Shown: positions 7,694 to 15,124 of the stretch, piece by piece
How positions within the stretch are numbered: position 1 is the first letter of the stretch
How the letters are laid out: each line of letters starts with the position of its first letter
DNA from: an uncultured Prevotella sp.
GTDB taxonomy: Bacteria; Bacteroidota; Bacteroidia; Bacteroidales; Bacteroidaceae
Reading direction: 5' to 3'
Assembly: GCA_938018155.1 (NCBI GenBank)
Contig: CALIIG010000169.1
Span: 1 to 18,702, forward strand
DNA: 18,702 bases
Made by a program: the position numbers and the translations under genes
Notes under the pieces: model-generated
Told to the model about the DNA's origin: nothing
What the model saw: the letters and a program-made list of their open reading frames with translations, nothing else
Database searches by the model: none

Positions 7694-7910
7694 GCGTTTA
7701 CGCCACAATCGCGTTGCGTTTACGCTGTAATCGTGTTGCGTTTACGTCGTAATTGTCGTGCGTTTACGGCGTAATCGTGTTGCGTTTACGGTGTAATCGT
7801 ATTGCGTTTACGCCGTAATGGGAAAGCATTTATGTTATTGAATATCAGCAATTTAAATTAAACCTCAAACTGTTTGTGCCGCTATCGGTTTGCCTTTACG
7901 CCGTAAAGGC
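7694..7910 (+). repeat. 22-bp-period tandem array with core GCGTTTACG
   Basis: The 9-mer GCGTTTACG occurs at 7694, 7716, 7738, 7760, 7782 and 7804, exactly 22 bp apart each time. After it come three variable bases (CCA, CTG, TCG, GCG, GTG, CCG), then TAAT (CAAT in the first unit) and a tail close to CGTGTT. At 7826 a degenerate unit, GCATTTATG, keeps the register. The positions at 7848 and 7870 are further decayed, and at 7892 GCCTTTACG appears, again in register (9 x 22 bp from the first unit). The array fills most of the 334-bp spacer between the metallophosphoesterase stop and the glycosyltransferase start. The spacing of two helical turns would place every core on one face of the DNA. There are no spacers of CRISPR type. 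Function is unknown. Confidence 0.88.
7892..7910. promoter_or_regulatory. 19-bp palindrome at the end of the 22-bp array
   Basis: GCCTTTACG and CGTAAAGGC are exact inverse complements separated by a single C. The left arm is a variant of the array core and lies in the same 22-bp register, 24 bp beyond the metallophosphoesterase stop codon. It could be a full dimer site of which the other units are half or weak sites, or an mRNA 3' hairpin for the upstream gene. No U tract follows on the minus strand, so a standard terminator is unlikely. Confidence 0.5.
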
Positions 7911-7933
7911 ACTAAAAAGCCGCGATTTGGGCG

Positions 7934-9823
7934 TTATCGTACCGGTGAATCTACTTCCAGTCGGCCTACCAAACCATCTTCGTTCGTAAAATAAAGTTCG
8001 CGCGAACTAACGGGCACAATGGTGTTAATCAGCGTATTTCCTACCTTGTGTATCCAAAGCAGGCGGCCTGTTTTGCCTTCAATGGCGATGATAAGACCGT
8101 TTTTTGTGCTGCTGAAACAAACGCCGTCTTTCTCGGCCAGCATCACGCGGGCATGCTCATAACCGAAGCCGGCGTTAGTGGCCCACAGCTGTTCGGGGCG
8201 GTCGTTGCGGGCTGCATAGCACACGATGCTGTCCTGCATGGTTTTGGCATACAGGCGTTTTCCATCGGCCGAAAGACCTATCGATTCGCGAACCTTGCTC
8301 TGATAGGTGCGCCATAATTGTTTACCGGTGGTTAAATCGATGGCTGTCATGGCGCGCTCGGGGTCGCAAATATACACGGTTCCCTTGCTTTCGACGGGCC
8401 ATACACCAGCCGGAGAGTAGTGCATATCGGTTTTACGGGGCGGCTGCCATGTCCAGAGGGTGCTGCCCGTGCGCTGGTCGAGGCAGTAGAGCGTATTGGC
8501 CCAGTCGCCGAAAATCACGCGTCCTTTTGTTACCAACGGGCGTGTTTCAACATAGCCCTTTACATTATTGTTTTGCCAAACCTGTGTACCGTTTTTCACT
8601 TTAATGGCCCGGAATATGCCGTCACCACCGCCTACGTAAGCTATTCCCGACACAATGGTAACGGCACTTACGCATGGTTTTGCGGATTTAACAGTCCAGA
8701 GCTGGCGGCCGCTGCGTGCATCGAGGCCGTATATATTGCCGTTGGCCGAGCCTGCTACGAGCACTCCTTTATCAATTGCCGGCGTACCGATGATGCGTGC
8801 ACCGCTGTTAAAGTGCCATATTTCGTGACCAAGAGCATCGTAACACATCACGCGACCGAGGTTGTCGGCAGCATAAACGTGATGGTTCCATACCACGGGC
8901 GACGAATAAATACCTGCATGCTGCTTCTCAATCCAAGCCTCATGCACCTGTGGATATTTTTTATTGACGCTGAAATCGGGTCGTGGAAAGTGCTTCGCCA
9001 CGTCGGCATCGTGGCGGGTCGTCATCGGGATGGCCATCCACTGGCGTGCGGGTTGGCCGTAGGGATGGGTGAAGACGCGGATGGAATCGGCATCGACATG
9101 AATCTCGTTATACTGTCCGTGGTTGTTGCCTGGCTGGCGAAGGTTCGTAATATTCACAATGCCCGGGATGCCGTCGTAGTTGAAATGGAGGTTGCGATGG
9201 TAATGACCGTTGATAAAAGCCACCACAGGGTAGGGTGCAACAGCGTCGGTAACGTCGTACCAGTTGTCCACATCCTGCGGCTGCATAGGGATGTGACACA
9301 CCATGAAAACAGGCTTGCCGTTGCGCCCGTTTTGCTGTAACTGTTCCTTTAACCACTCAGTATCCTCGGGGGCTACGTGGCCAAGGGCCATGCGCATCAT
9401 CGGACCTGTAGGGAAACCAAGGAATAAAAAGCCCTTGTGTTCGAAGCGAAAGCGTTCGTATCCAAAAATACGGAGGAAATCCATGCAGGCACTTTCGCTC
9501 CAGTTCTGGTCGTGATTACCTTCTAATATGTACCAAGGTTTACGCAGTTTTGAAAGTTCGTCGTGGGCTATTTGGAGCGATTCGCCATCACCTCCGTCAG
9601 CAATGTCGCCGGTAACCAGCACAAAATCAATGCTGTCGGTAGCATTAATTTGTTGTACCGACAGGCGTAAGTCTTGTAGAGGGTTAGGTTGGCTTTTATT
9701 AATATGTACGTCGGTGACTACCGCAAAGCGAAAAGGTTCAAAAGCTTTTGCAGGTAGTGTGAAGGCCATTAGCAATACGGCTATCAACGATGTAATAAAA
9801 TTGAACGGAAGAAACTTCTTCAT
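7934..9823 (-). CDS. Exported metallophosphoesterase with PQQ-type beta-propeller
   Basis: This 629-residue protein begins with a signal peptide ending near AKA (residue 27). Residues about 31-290 form a calcineurin-like metallophosphoesterase domain with all metal-ligand motifs: DVH at 38-40, GDIAD at 72-76, GNHD at 102-105, H177 in CHIP and GHYH at 206-209. From about 295 to 625 there are seven PQQ-type propeller repeats, each ending in a DxxTGxxLW-like signature (for example GLDARSGRQLW, CLDQRTGSTLW, AIDLTTGKQLW, AIEGKTGRLLW). Propellers of this kind usually bind ligands or proteins rather than the PQQ cofactor. It should act in the periplasm or at the outer membrane. The phosphoester substrate is unknown; phosphorylated wall polymers or sugar phosphates are guesses from context. 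It is separated from the genes on both sides by 254 and 334 bp and may be its own transcript. Confidence 0.87.
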   Translation of the reverse strand: MKKFLPFNFITSLIAVLLMAFTLPAKAFEPFRFAVVTDVHINKSQPNPLQDLRLSVQQINATDSIDFVLVTGDIADGGDGESLQIAHDELSKLRKPWYILEGNHDQNWSESACMDFLRIFGYERFRFEHKGFLFLGFPTGPMMRMALGHVAPEDTEWLKEQLQQNGRNGKPVFMVCHIPMQPQDVDNWYDVTDAVAPYPVVAFINGHYHRNLHFNYDGIPGIVNITNLRQPGNNHGQYNEIHVDADSIRVFTHPYGQPARQWMAIPMTTRHDADVAKHFPRPDFSVNKKYPQVHEAWIEKQHAGIYSSPVVWNHHVYAADNLGRVMCYDALGHEIWHFNSGARIIGTPAIDKGVLVAGSANGNIYGLDARSGRQLWTVKSAKPCVSAVTIVSGIAYVGGGDGIFRAIKVKNGTQVWQNNNVKGYVETRPLVTKGRVIFGDWANTLYCLDQRTGSTLWTWQPPRKTDMHYSPAGVWPVESKGTVYICDPERAMTAIDLTTGKQLWRTYQSKVRESIGLSADGKRLYAKTMQDSIVCYAARNDRPEQLWATNAGFGYEHARVMLAEKDGVCFSSTKNGLIIAIEGKTGRLLWIHKVGNTLINTIVPVSSRELYFTNEDGLVGRLEVDSPVR

Positions 9824-10019
9824 TTTAGGCTTCTTTTGTTTAGTATATTTTTATAATTTGTGTTTTCTAATTAGTGTGATACGGGCTTCCAACTTGTTCT
9901 TTTCTTAATTAAGGAGGTTGTCTTCGGCCCGTTTTATGTTTGTTTTCTTTCCTTCTGGCTTAGAAGTTTCGGTAAAATGATGTTTGTTTTCTTACCAGTT
10001 TTTTCTATTATTTTTCCAC

Positions 10020-10037
10020 AAAAAATTGTAATTTTTT
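10020..10037 (-). terminator. Weak A/T-only hairpin downstream of the amidase-like gene
   Basis: AAAAAATT and AATTTTTT form a perfect 8-bp A/T inverted repeat around a two-base centre, 41 bp past the amidase-like stop codon, with a further T run at 10038-10040 on the plus strand. The stem has no G-C pairs, so it would be unstable and may do nothing. It is the only candidate for a transcript end in the 254-bp spacer 9824-10077. That spacer is otherwise A/T-rich and holds no credible gene. Confidence 0.25.
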
Positions 10038-10077
10038 TTTCTAAGAATGCTAATTATTTTTCAAGTTTTTAAAATTA

Positions 10078-13000
10078 CTATCTGTCTGTAAGAATTTGCT
10101 TCATCATATTATCCCTTTGCTTGCGAAGTCGAACCGATTCGAAGGGGAATGCAAGCACACATGTGCGCCAACGGTCGGTGGCATTGCCGCCAAAGCAGAT
10201 GCCTGCGCTCATGTTGTTTTCAGGATAACGCATGATGGTGTAGGCCGAAGCGTTGGCAGGGTCGATGGCATCGGGCGATTCGACAACGTAACTGTCCTCA
10301 TTCGGCACGTTGTAATAGCGCACAATGGTATTGTTTCCCGGCAGGGGAGAAGCCACATAAATCACGCGTCCCGTGTTCGAGGCGCGGTCTTCGCGCCACT
10401 GATATTTCAGAATGTTGCGTGCAAAGTCCTGATCGGTCTTCGCGTTTTTCTTGAAATATTCAGCGTATGGGTTCGTTGCGGGATAGTTTAATGGGTTTTG
10501 CCACAAGTCGGTTCCAACGTACGAGCCCGACACAAACACCGCTCCGCCTGCCTTGCAATAGGCTGTAAGGAATTGCTGCATGGGCTCGTCGAAGGTCTTG
10601 AACGCCAGCGGATGTAGTCCCGGGCGGCCGAATTTGCTTTGTTTTTCCTTGCCAAGAATGAGGTCGACGGCTGCAAAGGCACCCTGACCGGCCTCTCCTG
10701 TCAGCGGCTTAAGTGCCTGCGGAACCTTGCCTTCAAATGTGGTGAGGGCCGAACGACTGATGGAACAGAAGCTGTAGCCGGCCTTAAGAATGGACGATCC
10801 GTGTAGAGCGGGATAATCAAATGTATTGCCAGCGATAACCATTTTTTCGCAATCGCCGTAGCTGTCGCCAAAACCGGCGGCGTCATCATTCGTCCAGGGG
10901 ATGGCCCTGCGGAACTCTTTCATCTTGCCTACGTACGAAATCAGCTCGCGATAAGCTACGCCATTGTCGTTGTCGGCGAGGAAACCGGCTTCTGCATCGT
11001 CTGAACTGACGAAGTCGTCGGGGGCTGAAAGGCGGTCGAAACCGTTGATGATGAGCACGGGACGCGTCGTAGCCTGCGAGTTTAAACCTACAGAAAGCAC
11101 CTCGGAAGGGAAGCTTTCGCCACCGCGGTTCAGCGCTGTTACCTTGAAACTAACCACTACATCCGATGGGATGGTACAGGAAAAGCTGTTCTTTTTCACT
11201 ACGGTTCCGTTATCGAAATCGCCATTTCCTATGCGCTTGTAGACGATATAGCGGTCGGGTATGGCCGTGGCTTCGAGACTGTCGGCCACCGGAGCCCAGG
11301 TCAGTTCAACCTCATTCTTCTTGTTGAACACCGCCGAGAAGTGGTCTACGGGCAGGGGCTGAACGACGTAATCGTAGCCATACTCGGTACTTAGGAACCT
11401 TAAGATACCTTTATATATGGCTCGTGAAGTAATGAAACGGAAACGGGGGTCGAGGCCGTAGCGCATATCGGCAAAGTTTTCGTGGCTCATCAGCTCAAGC
11501 AGCATGGCGGGAACGCGCGGCGTCCACGCTTCAAAGTAGCGTTGATCCCACATGCCGCGACGGGTCCATTTGGGTTCAACCTGCAAACGTAAATCATGTG
11601 TAATGCTCGACTGTACGAGGTCGCAGAGGTCTCTGTTGGCGTCACGGGAGGTGCCGTCAGCAAAGCGCCCGCCGTACATGCTTGTCTGATAGATGCCCAG
11701 ATTGCCGATAATCGAGTCGCCTTTCACCGTTCCGGCATCCGAGTGGAAAGCGAAGGAGAGGGCTATTGGTATGTTCAAGCCCTTGATGTCAGGGCATGCA
11801 CGGCTGCCTCCGGCAATGTAATTGACCCACAATCCGCGGTTGCGGTAGTCGTCAGTATAGTCGTTCCAGCCGTGCGTGGGGCTGTAAATGCTGTCGGGAA
11901 TACCCGCCCACTGCATGTAATAGCGTGCTCCTTCGAGGAAGCGCGGGTAGCCACTGGTCATCGGGTATGTGGTAATGGCGGGCTGATAATCGTTGCGGGG
12001 CCGGCCTCCGAGGCTGCGCGTGTTGCCCTTTGTGTACACATAGGTGCTGTCTCCACTGACTGATCGTGCTATGTTTCCCATGCCGCCGCCGAACCTTACG
12101 GCATCAGCAGTGACAATCTTTCCGACGTCGCGTGAGAGGTTCGACAACGTAACGTAGTTGTCTTCACCCGTACCGAAGTTGAACGTTCCGAGGTAAATCC
12201 ACGTCCCGCCGCCCATAGTCTGGTTCACGGTAAAGTGTGTTTGCACGCCCTTATGGCAAACTGTGTAGTGGGCGTCAGTCGTACTGCCCTCCACCGTCTT
12301 ATATGAAACATACACAGCATAGCTGCGTTCGCGCAGAATTTTCGGCGTCCATGTTGCTGTGCTGGCCTGTGCAGCCTTGCGCACGGTGGTGGCACGGCGA
12401 TATGTGCCCTCGGTAAAGGGGTTCTCAAAATTCTCATAATGGCTGCGGGTATAGGCAAAACCGGCTCCCTCTCCTTGTTGCCAGGCGTTCACGCCGTTGT
12501 GTTCTGTATAGGGCGACAGGGCCATCTGGCCGTCGTTGTCAACCACAACCTCATAGGGACTTGTGTCTCTTTCGCGTGGTGTCATAACGTAGGCACCGGC
12601 ATTTTCAAGCATCGGGATGAGATAAGGCAGCACAAAACTCTGCGTGAATTTGTCCTCAACGCTCTCAAAAAGGCGTGCACGCTGCCACTCCCAGCGGTTT
12701 AATCCGAATTCGAAATACTTGCCATGACTTTGCCACATGGCAATATGCCTACCATCCAAACCGTTTTGAGGTGTGTAGGGACGGTCGGAACGGGTCACCA
12801 ATGGTGCTGCCGACGTATTGCGAAATGAAGGCCTTCGTTCGGCCTTTGTACGATAGAGGTTCGGTATTAACGAAAAAATATCGTTGCCATCTACCAATAC
12901 CTGTAGCTTCCTTTTATTTAAACTGGCGGGAAGCAGTGAACGTATTGTAGAGGTAATAGCGACGGCATTGTCTTGCCTGATGGAAATATCCTGTAAGGCA

Positions 13001-13197
13001 CTGTTTAGAAATATCTTCAAACTGTCGTTGTTGACAATAACAGTGTCAATGACGATCTTGTCGGTTCTTATACCTTTTGTAAAAGCTCTCAGGGCACCAA
13101 CAATGGTGTTTTTCTCCTGTTTGTTAAGGTTTTGTGCTCCTGCAGGTGCTGCCATTATGAAAGCTGCACACAAACTGCATAGAATAGATTTTTTCAT
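10078..13197 (-). CDS. Exported N-acetylmuramoyl-L-alanine amidase-like multidomain protein
   Basis: This 1039-residue exported protein has a signal peptide ending near AGA (residue 21). It looks like an Amidase_3-type enzyme interrupted by an insert: H158 in QSHGKY and E170 form the first half of a zinc site, then a golvesin-C-terminal-like beta domain occupies about 225-375 (GTWIYLGTFNF). The core resumes with IALSFAFHSDAG at 478-489 (H485, matching the family SIHAN motif) and VPAMLLELMSHENFAD at 562-577 (E568 as likely catalytic glutamate). A fibronectin type III-like domain follows at about 614-710, and an alpha/beta domain resembling class I glutamine-amidotransferase folds at about 715-1035. 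Such Bacteroidales proteins are often labelled xanthan lyase. Here, beside muropeptide salvage genes, removal of stem peptides from wall glycan is the better guess. Position between susCD and the mur operon supports it; activity is unproven. Confidence 0.78.
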   Translation of the reverse strand: MKKSILCSLCAAFIMAAPAGAQNLNKQEKNTIVGALRAFTKGIRTDKIVIDTVIVNNDSLKIFLNSALQDISIRQDNAVAITSTIRSLLPASLNKRKLQVLVDGNDIFSLIPNLYRTKAERRPSFRNTSAAPLVTRSDRPYTPQNGLDGRHIAMWQSHGKYFEFGLNRWEWQRARLFESVEDKFTQSFVLPYLIPMLENAGAYVMTPRERDTSPYEVVVDNDGQMALSPYTEHNGVNAWQQGEGAGFAYTRSHYENFENPFTEGTYRRATTVRKAAQASTATWTPKILRERSYAVYVSYKTVEGSTTDAHYTVCHKGVQTHFTVNQTMGGGTWIYLGTFNFGTGEDNYVTLSNLSRDVGKIVTADAVRFGGGMGNIARSVSGDSTYVYTKGNTRSLGGRPRNDYQPAITTYPMTSGYPRFLEGARYYMQWAGIPDSIYSPTHGWNDYTDDYRNRGLWVNYIAGGSRACPDIKGLNIPIALSFAFHSDAGTVKGDSIIGNLGIYQTSMYGGRFADGTSRDANRDLCDLVQSSITHDLRLQVEPKWTRRGMWDQRYFEAWTPRVPAMLLELMSHENFADMRYGLDPRFRFITSRAIYKGILRFLSTEYGYDYVVQPLPVDHFSAVFNKKNEVELTWAPVADSLEATAIPDRYIVYKRIGNGDFDNGTVVKKNSFSCTIPSDVVVSFKVTALNRGGESFPSEVLSVGLNSQATTRPVLIINGFDRLSAPDDFVSSDDAEAGFLADNDNGVAYRELISYVGKMKEFRRAIPWTNDDAAGFGDSYGDCEKMVIAGNTFDYPALHGSSILKAGYSFCSISRSALTTFEGKVPQALKPLTGEAGQGAFAAVDLILGKEKQSKFGRPGLHPLAFKTFDEPMQQFLTAYCKAGGAVFVSGSYVGTDLWQNPLNYPATNPYAEYFKKNAKTDQDFARNILKYQWREDRASNTGRVIYVASPLPGNNTIVRYYNVPNEDSYVVESPDAIDPANASAYTIMRYPENNMSAGICFGGNATDRWRTCVLAFPFESVRLRKQRDNMMKQILTDR

Positions 13198-13225
13198 ACA
13201 GTGTAAGATTGTTACATAGTTAAGG

Positions 13226-13233
13226 CAAAGTTA
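13226..13233 (-). promoter_or_regulatory. Bacteroides-type -7 box before the amidase-like gene
   Basis: Read on the minus strand this is TAACTTTG, an exact match to the Bacteroides -7 consensus TAnnTTTG, 28 bp upstream of the amidase-like start codon. No good -33 TTTG is found at the expected 19-21 bp; that position falls inside the preceding terminator hairpin. If used, it makes the gene a transcript separate from susCD. Confidence 0.45.
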
Positions 13234-13234
13234 C

Positions 13235-13268
13235 TAAAAAAAACAGCCGGAGCATAAGCCCCGGCTGT
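13235..13268 (-). terminator. Rho-independent terminator after susD
   Basis: On the minus strand ACAGCCGG and CCGGCTGT form a perfect 8-bp G-C-rich stem around a ten-base loop, followed directly by a run of eight to nine U residues. It lies about 100 bp past the susD stop codon and just before the promoter-like box of the amidase-like gene. It should end the susCD transcript. Confidence 0.9.
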
Positions 13269-13369
13269 AATTTAAAGTTTATTAATGTAGAAAAGTATGA
13301 AAGTGTCAGGAGCACGTTATACAATTATGATTATGGTATATACGGCGGCTCCCGAGCTTCTTTTTTCGT

Positions 13370-15094
13370 TTACCATCCTGGGTTCTGTGTCAGAACCTTG
13401 CCCTGCTCCTTAACGAGTTCAATTTCATCTGCCGGAACAGGATAGTGATAATACTTTGCCTCGAACTTGCGGGTCGCACTGGTTCCCTTGAGGTATCCCT
13501 GGGCGTTCTTGTCGGCGTCGGGCACGTTTGTCACGTTAGCACCGAGATTGATATTGGGATAATTGTTGCTGTCGAGCTTGTCGAGCTGGTGCCAGCGCAC
13601 GAGATCCCAGTAACGATAACCGTTGTCGAGCATGAGCTCACAGCGGCGGCAGCGGCGTATTTCCCATATCAGGTTGCTTACACCTGCATTGTTTGCAGGG
13701 TCGTTGGCGGGCGTAAGGGTCATGTTCGGCAGGCCGGCGCGTGCCTGAAGCAGATTGATTGTCTTGTCCAAATCGGTCTGCGTGATGGTACCTAATTCAG
13801 CCTTCGCCTCGGCTTCATTCAGCAGAATGATGGCATACCAGTACATAGGAACATCAGTATAGGCTGTGTTGGTATTGGTACGATAGTTCAGAGCCAGCTG
13901 CGGGTTGTCGAATTTATAAATGGTATAACCCGTAGAAGAGGTCATTTCCGCAGGAAGAGGGCCGTCTGGTGAAGGCTCATCGCGAATCCATCCGTGGCCT
14001 TTGAAAGCCAGAATATGGTCAACGAGCAGGCTCAAACGCTTGTCCTTCTTGGCCAGGAAGTTTGCAATCGAGTAGTTTCCATTGGCATCGCGCACAGCCT
14101 TGTCGTCTTTGTTCATTGACGTGGTTGCCAGAGGTTTTCCGTCTAAGAAGAGGAATGCGTCGATAGCATCCTTGGTAATACCTTTCTGTGTAGTTGAACC
14201 GCAGGTATAATCGGGCAGGCTTGCCGGATGTGATACGAGGTCTTTCTCGTAGTTGCGGTAGAAAATTACCTCCGGATTGTTGCCGATATTGATTGAGTTG
14301 AAGAGGGTATAGGTCTTGCCTCCTGAAACAGTTCCCGGGTCAAGAGAGAATTTCCCGCTGTTCATCAGCTGTTCAGAGGCATTGACACACTCCTGAAGGA
14401 ACTTGTTGGCAAGCGTTAAATCGGCAGCCTTGCCGTTGTCGGCCTGTGTGCGATACTTGCAATAGGTTCCCCAATACAGGCATACGTCGCTCTTCACGGC
14501 GAGGGCCAGTTCCTTGCTCCACAGAGTTTTGTCGGCTGTGTTGCTTGCAAGGTTGGCAATGGCGAAGTCGAGATCGTTGAGCACCGAGTCCATAACTACG
14601 TCCTGATCGGTACGTTCTCCATAAACGGCCTCGTCGTTAAGGTCGCCGATTACCTTGCTTTCCCACTGCACGTCACCATACAATCGGGCCAGCTCGGCAT
14701 ACTCGTGGGCGCGGTTCAGACGTCCTATAGCCTCGTAGCGTTTCTTCTGGGCGGCGGGCAAAGTAGACGTTTTCAAACCGTCAAGCATGTAGTTTACACG
14801 GCGGATGTTGGTGAAACGGCTCGACCATGCGCCTGCTTTTGTCGGCACAGTAGTAAAGGTCCAGTTGGCGAATGTGGGCTCAATCTGGTCGTCGTTCAAT
14901 GCATTGAAGTAGAAATTGCTGGCGCTGCCGTAGAACTCGTAGAAGCCATTGCTATAGCTCTCCACCTGATTGTTGTTGCTCCAAAAAGCTGGATTATTGA
15001 TAAAGGTGTCGCGGGGGTTCTTGTCCAGCAGGTCATCGCAGCTGCCCAACACTAAGGCAGACGCTGCGAGTATATAGAAAATTGACTTTTTCAT
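13370..15094 (-). CDS. susD: SusD/RagB-family surface glycan-binding lipoprotein
   Basis: SusD proteins cap the SusC channel on the cell surface and capture the substrate. The 574-residue protein has a lipoprotein signal with lipobox LVLGSC and Cys19 as the likely lipidated residue. The following DDLLD is acidic, as in the surface-export signal of Bacteroidota lipoproteins. The N-terminal helical part includes NNPAFWSNNNQVESYSNGFY. The C-terminal part holds the family pattern IRRCRRCELMLDNGYRYWDLVRW and ends with YYHYPVPADEI...LTQNPGW, the usual SusD ending. It follows susC after 30 bp and is closed by a strong terminator. The ligand cannot be read from sequence; a peptidoglycan fragment is inferred from the neighbours. 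The symbol denotes the family, not starch specificity. Confidence 0.94.
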   Translation of the reverse strand: MKKSIFYILAASALVLGSCDDLLDKNPRDTFINNPAFWSNNNQVESYSNGFYEFYGSASNFYFNALNDDQIEPTFANWTFTTVPTKAGAWSSRFTNIRRVNYMLDGLKTSTLPAAQKKRYEAIGRLNRAHEYAELARLYGDVQWESKVIGDLNDEAVYGERTDQDVVMDSVLNDLDFAIANLASNTADKTLWSKELALAVKSDVCLYWGTYCKYRTQADNGKAADLTLANKFLQECVNASEQLMNSGKFSLDPGTVSGGKTYTLFNSINIGNNPEVIFYRNYEKDLVSHPASLPDYTCGSTTQKGITKDAIDAFLFLDGKPLATTSMNKDDKAVRDANGNYSIANFLAKKDKRLSLLVDHILAFKGHGWIRDEPSPDGPLPAEMTSSTGYTIYKFDNPQLALNYRTNTNTAYTDVPMYWYAIILLNEAEAKAELGTITQTDLDKTINLLQARAGLPNMTLTPANDPANNAGVSNLIWEIRRCRRCELMLDNGYRYWDLVRWHQLDKLDSNNYPNINLGANVTNVPDADKNAQGYLKGTSATRKFEAKYYHYPVPADEIELVKEQGKVLTQNPGW

Positions 15095-15124
15095 GTTGCT
15101 TTTGTTTTGATGTTGGACACATGT

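Noticed and set aside
7694..7910. Possible CRISPR array
   Set aside because: The period is 22 bp with a 9-bp core and no room for spacers, units decay gradually, and no cas gene is present.
8420..9340. 306-codon open frame on the plus strand
   Set aside because: It lies entirely opposite the metallophosphoesterase-propeller gene, whose protein has complete family motifs; the plus-strand product shows no recognisable domain.
9936..10073. Two small plus-strand frames (14 and 31 codons) after a TTAAGGAGG word at 9909-9917
   Set aside because: The products are low-complexity Phe/Ser-rich peptides from a T-rich spacer, and the ATG is too far from the purine-rich word. A 17-bp imperfect direct repeat (9936 and 9980) explains the similarity of their starts.
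10078..13197. Annotation as xanthan lyase
   Set aside because: The visible motifs are those of an Amidase_3-type core with golvesin-like and FN3 domains; no polysaccharide lyase motif was recognised.
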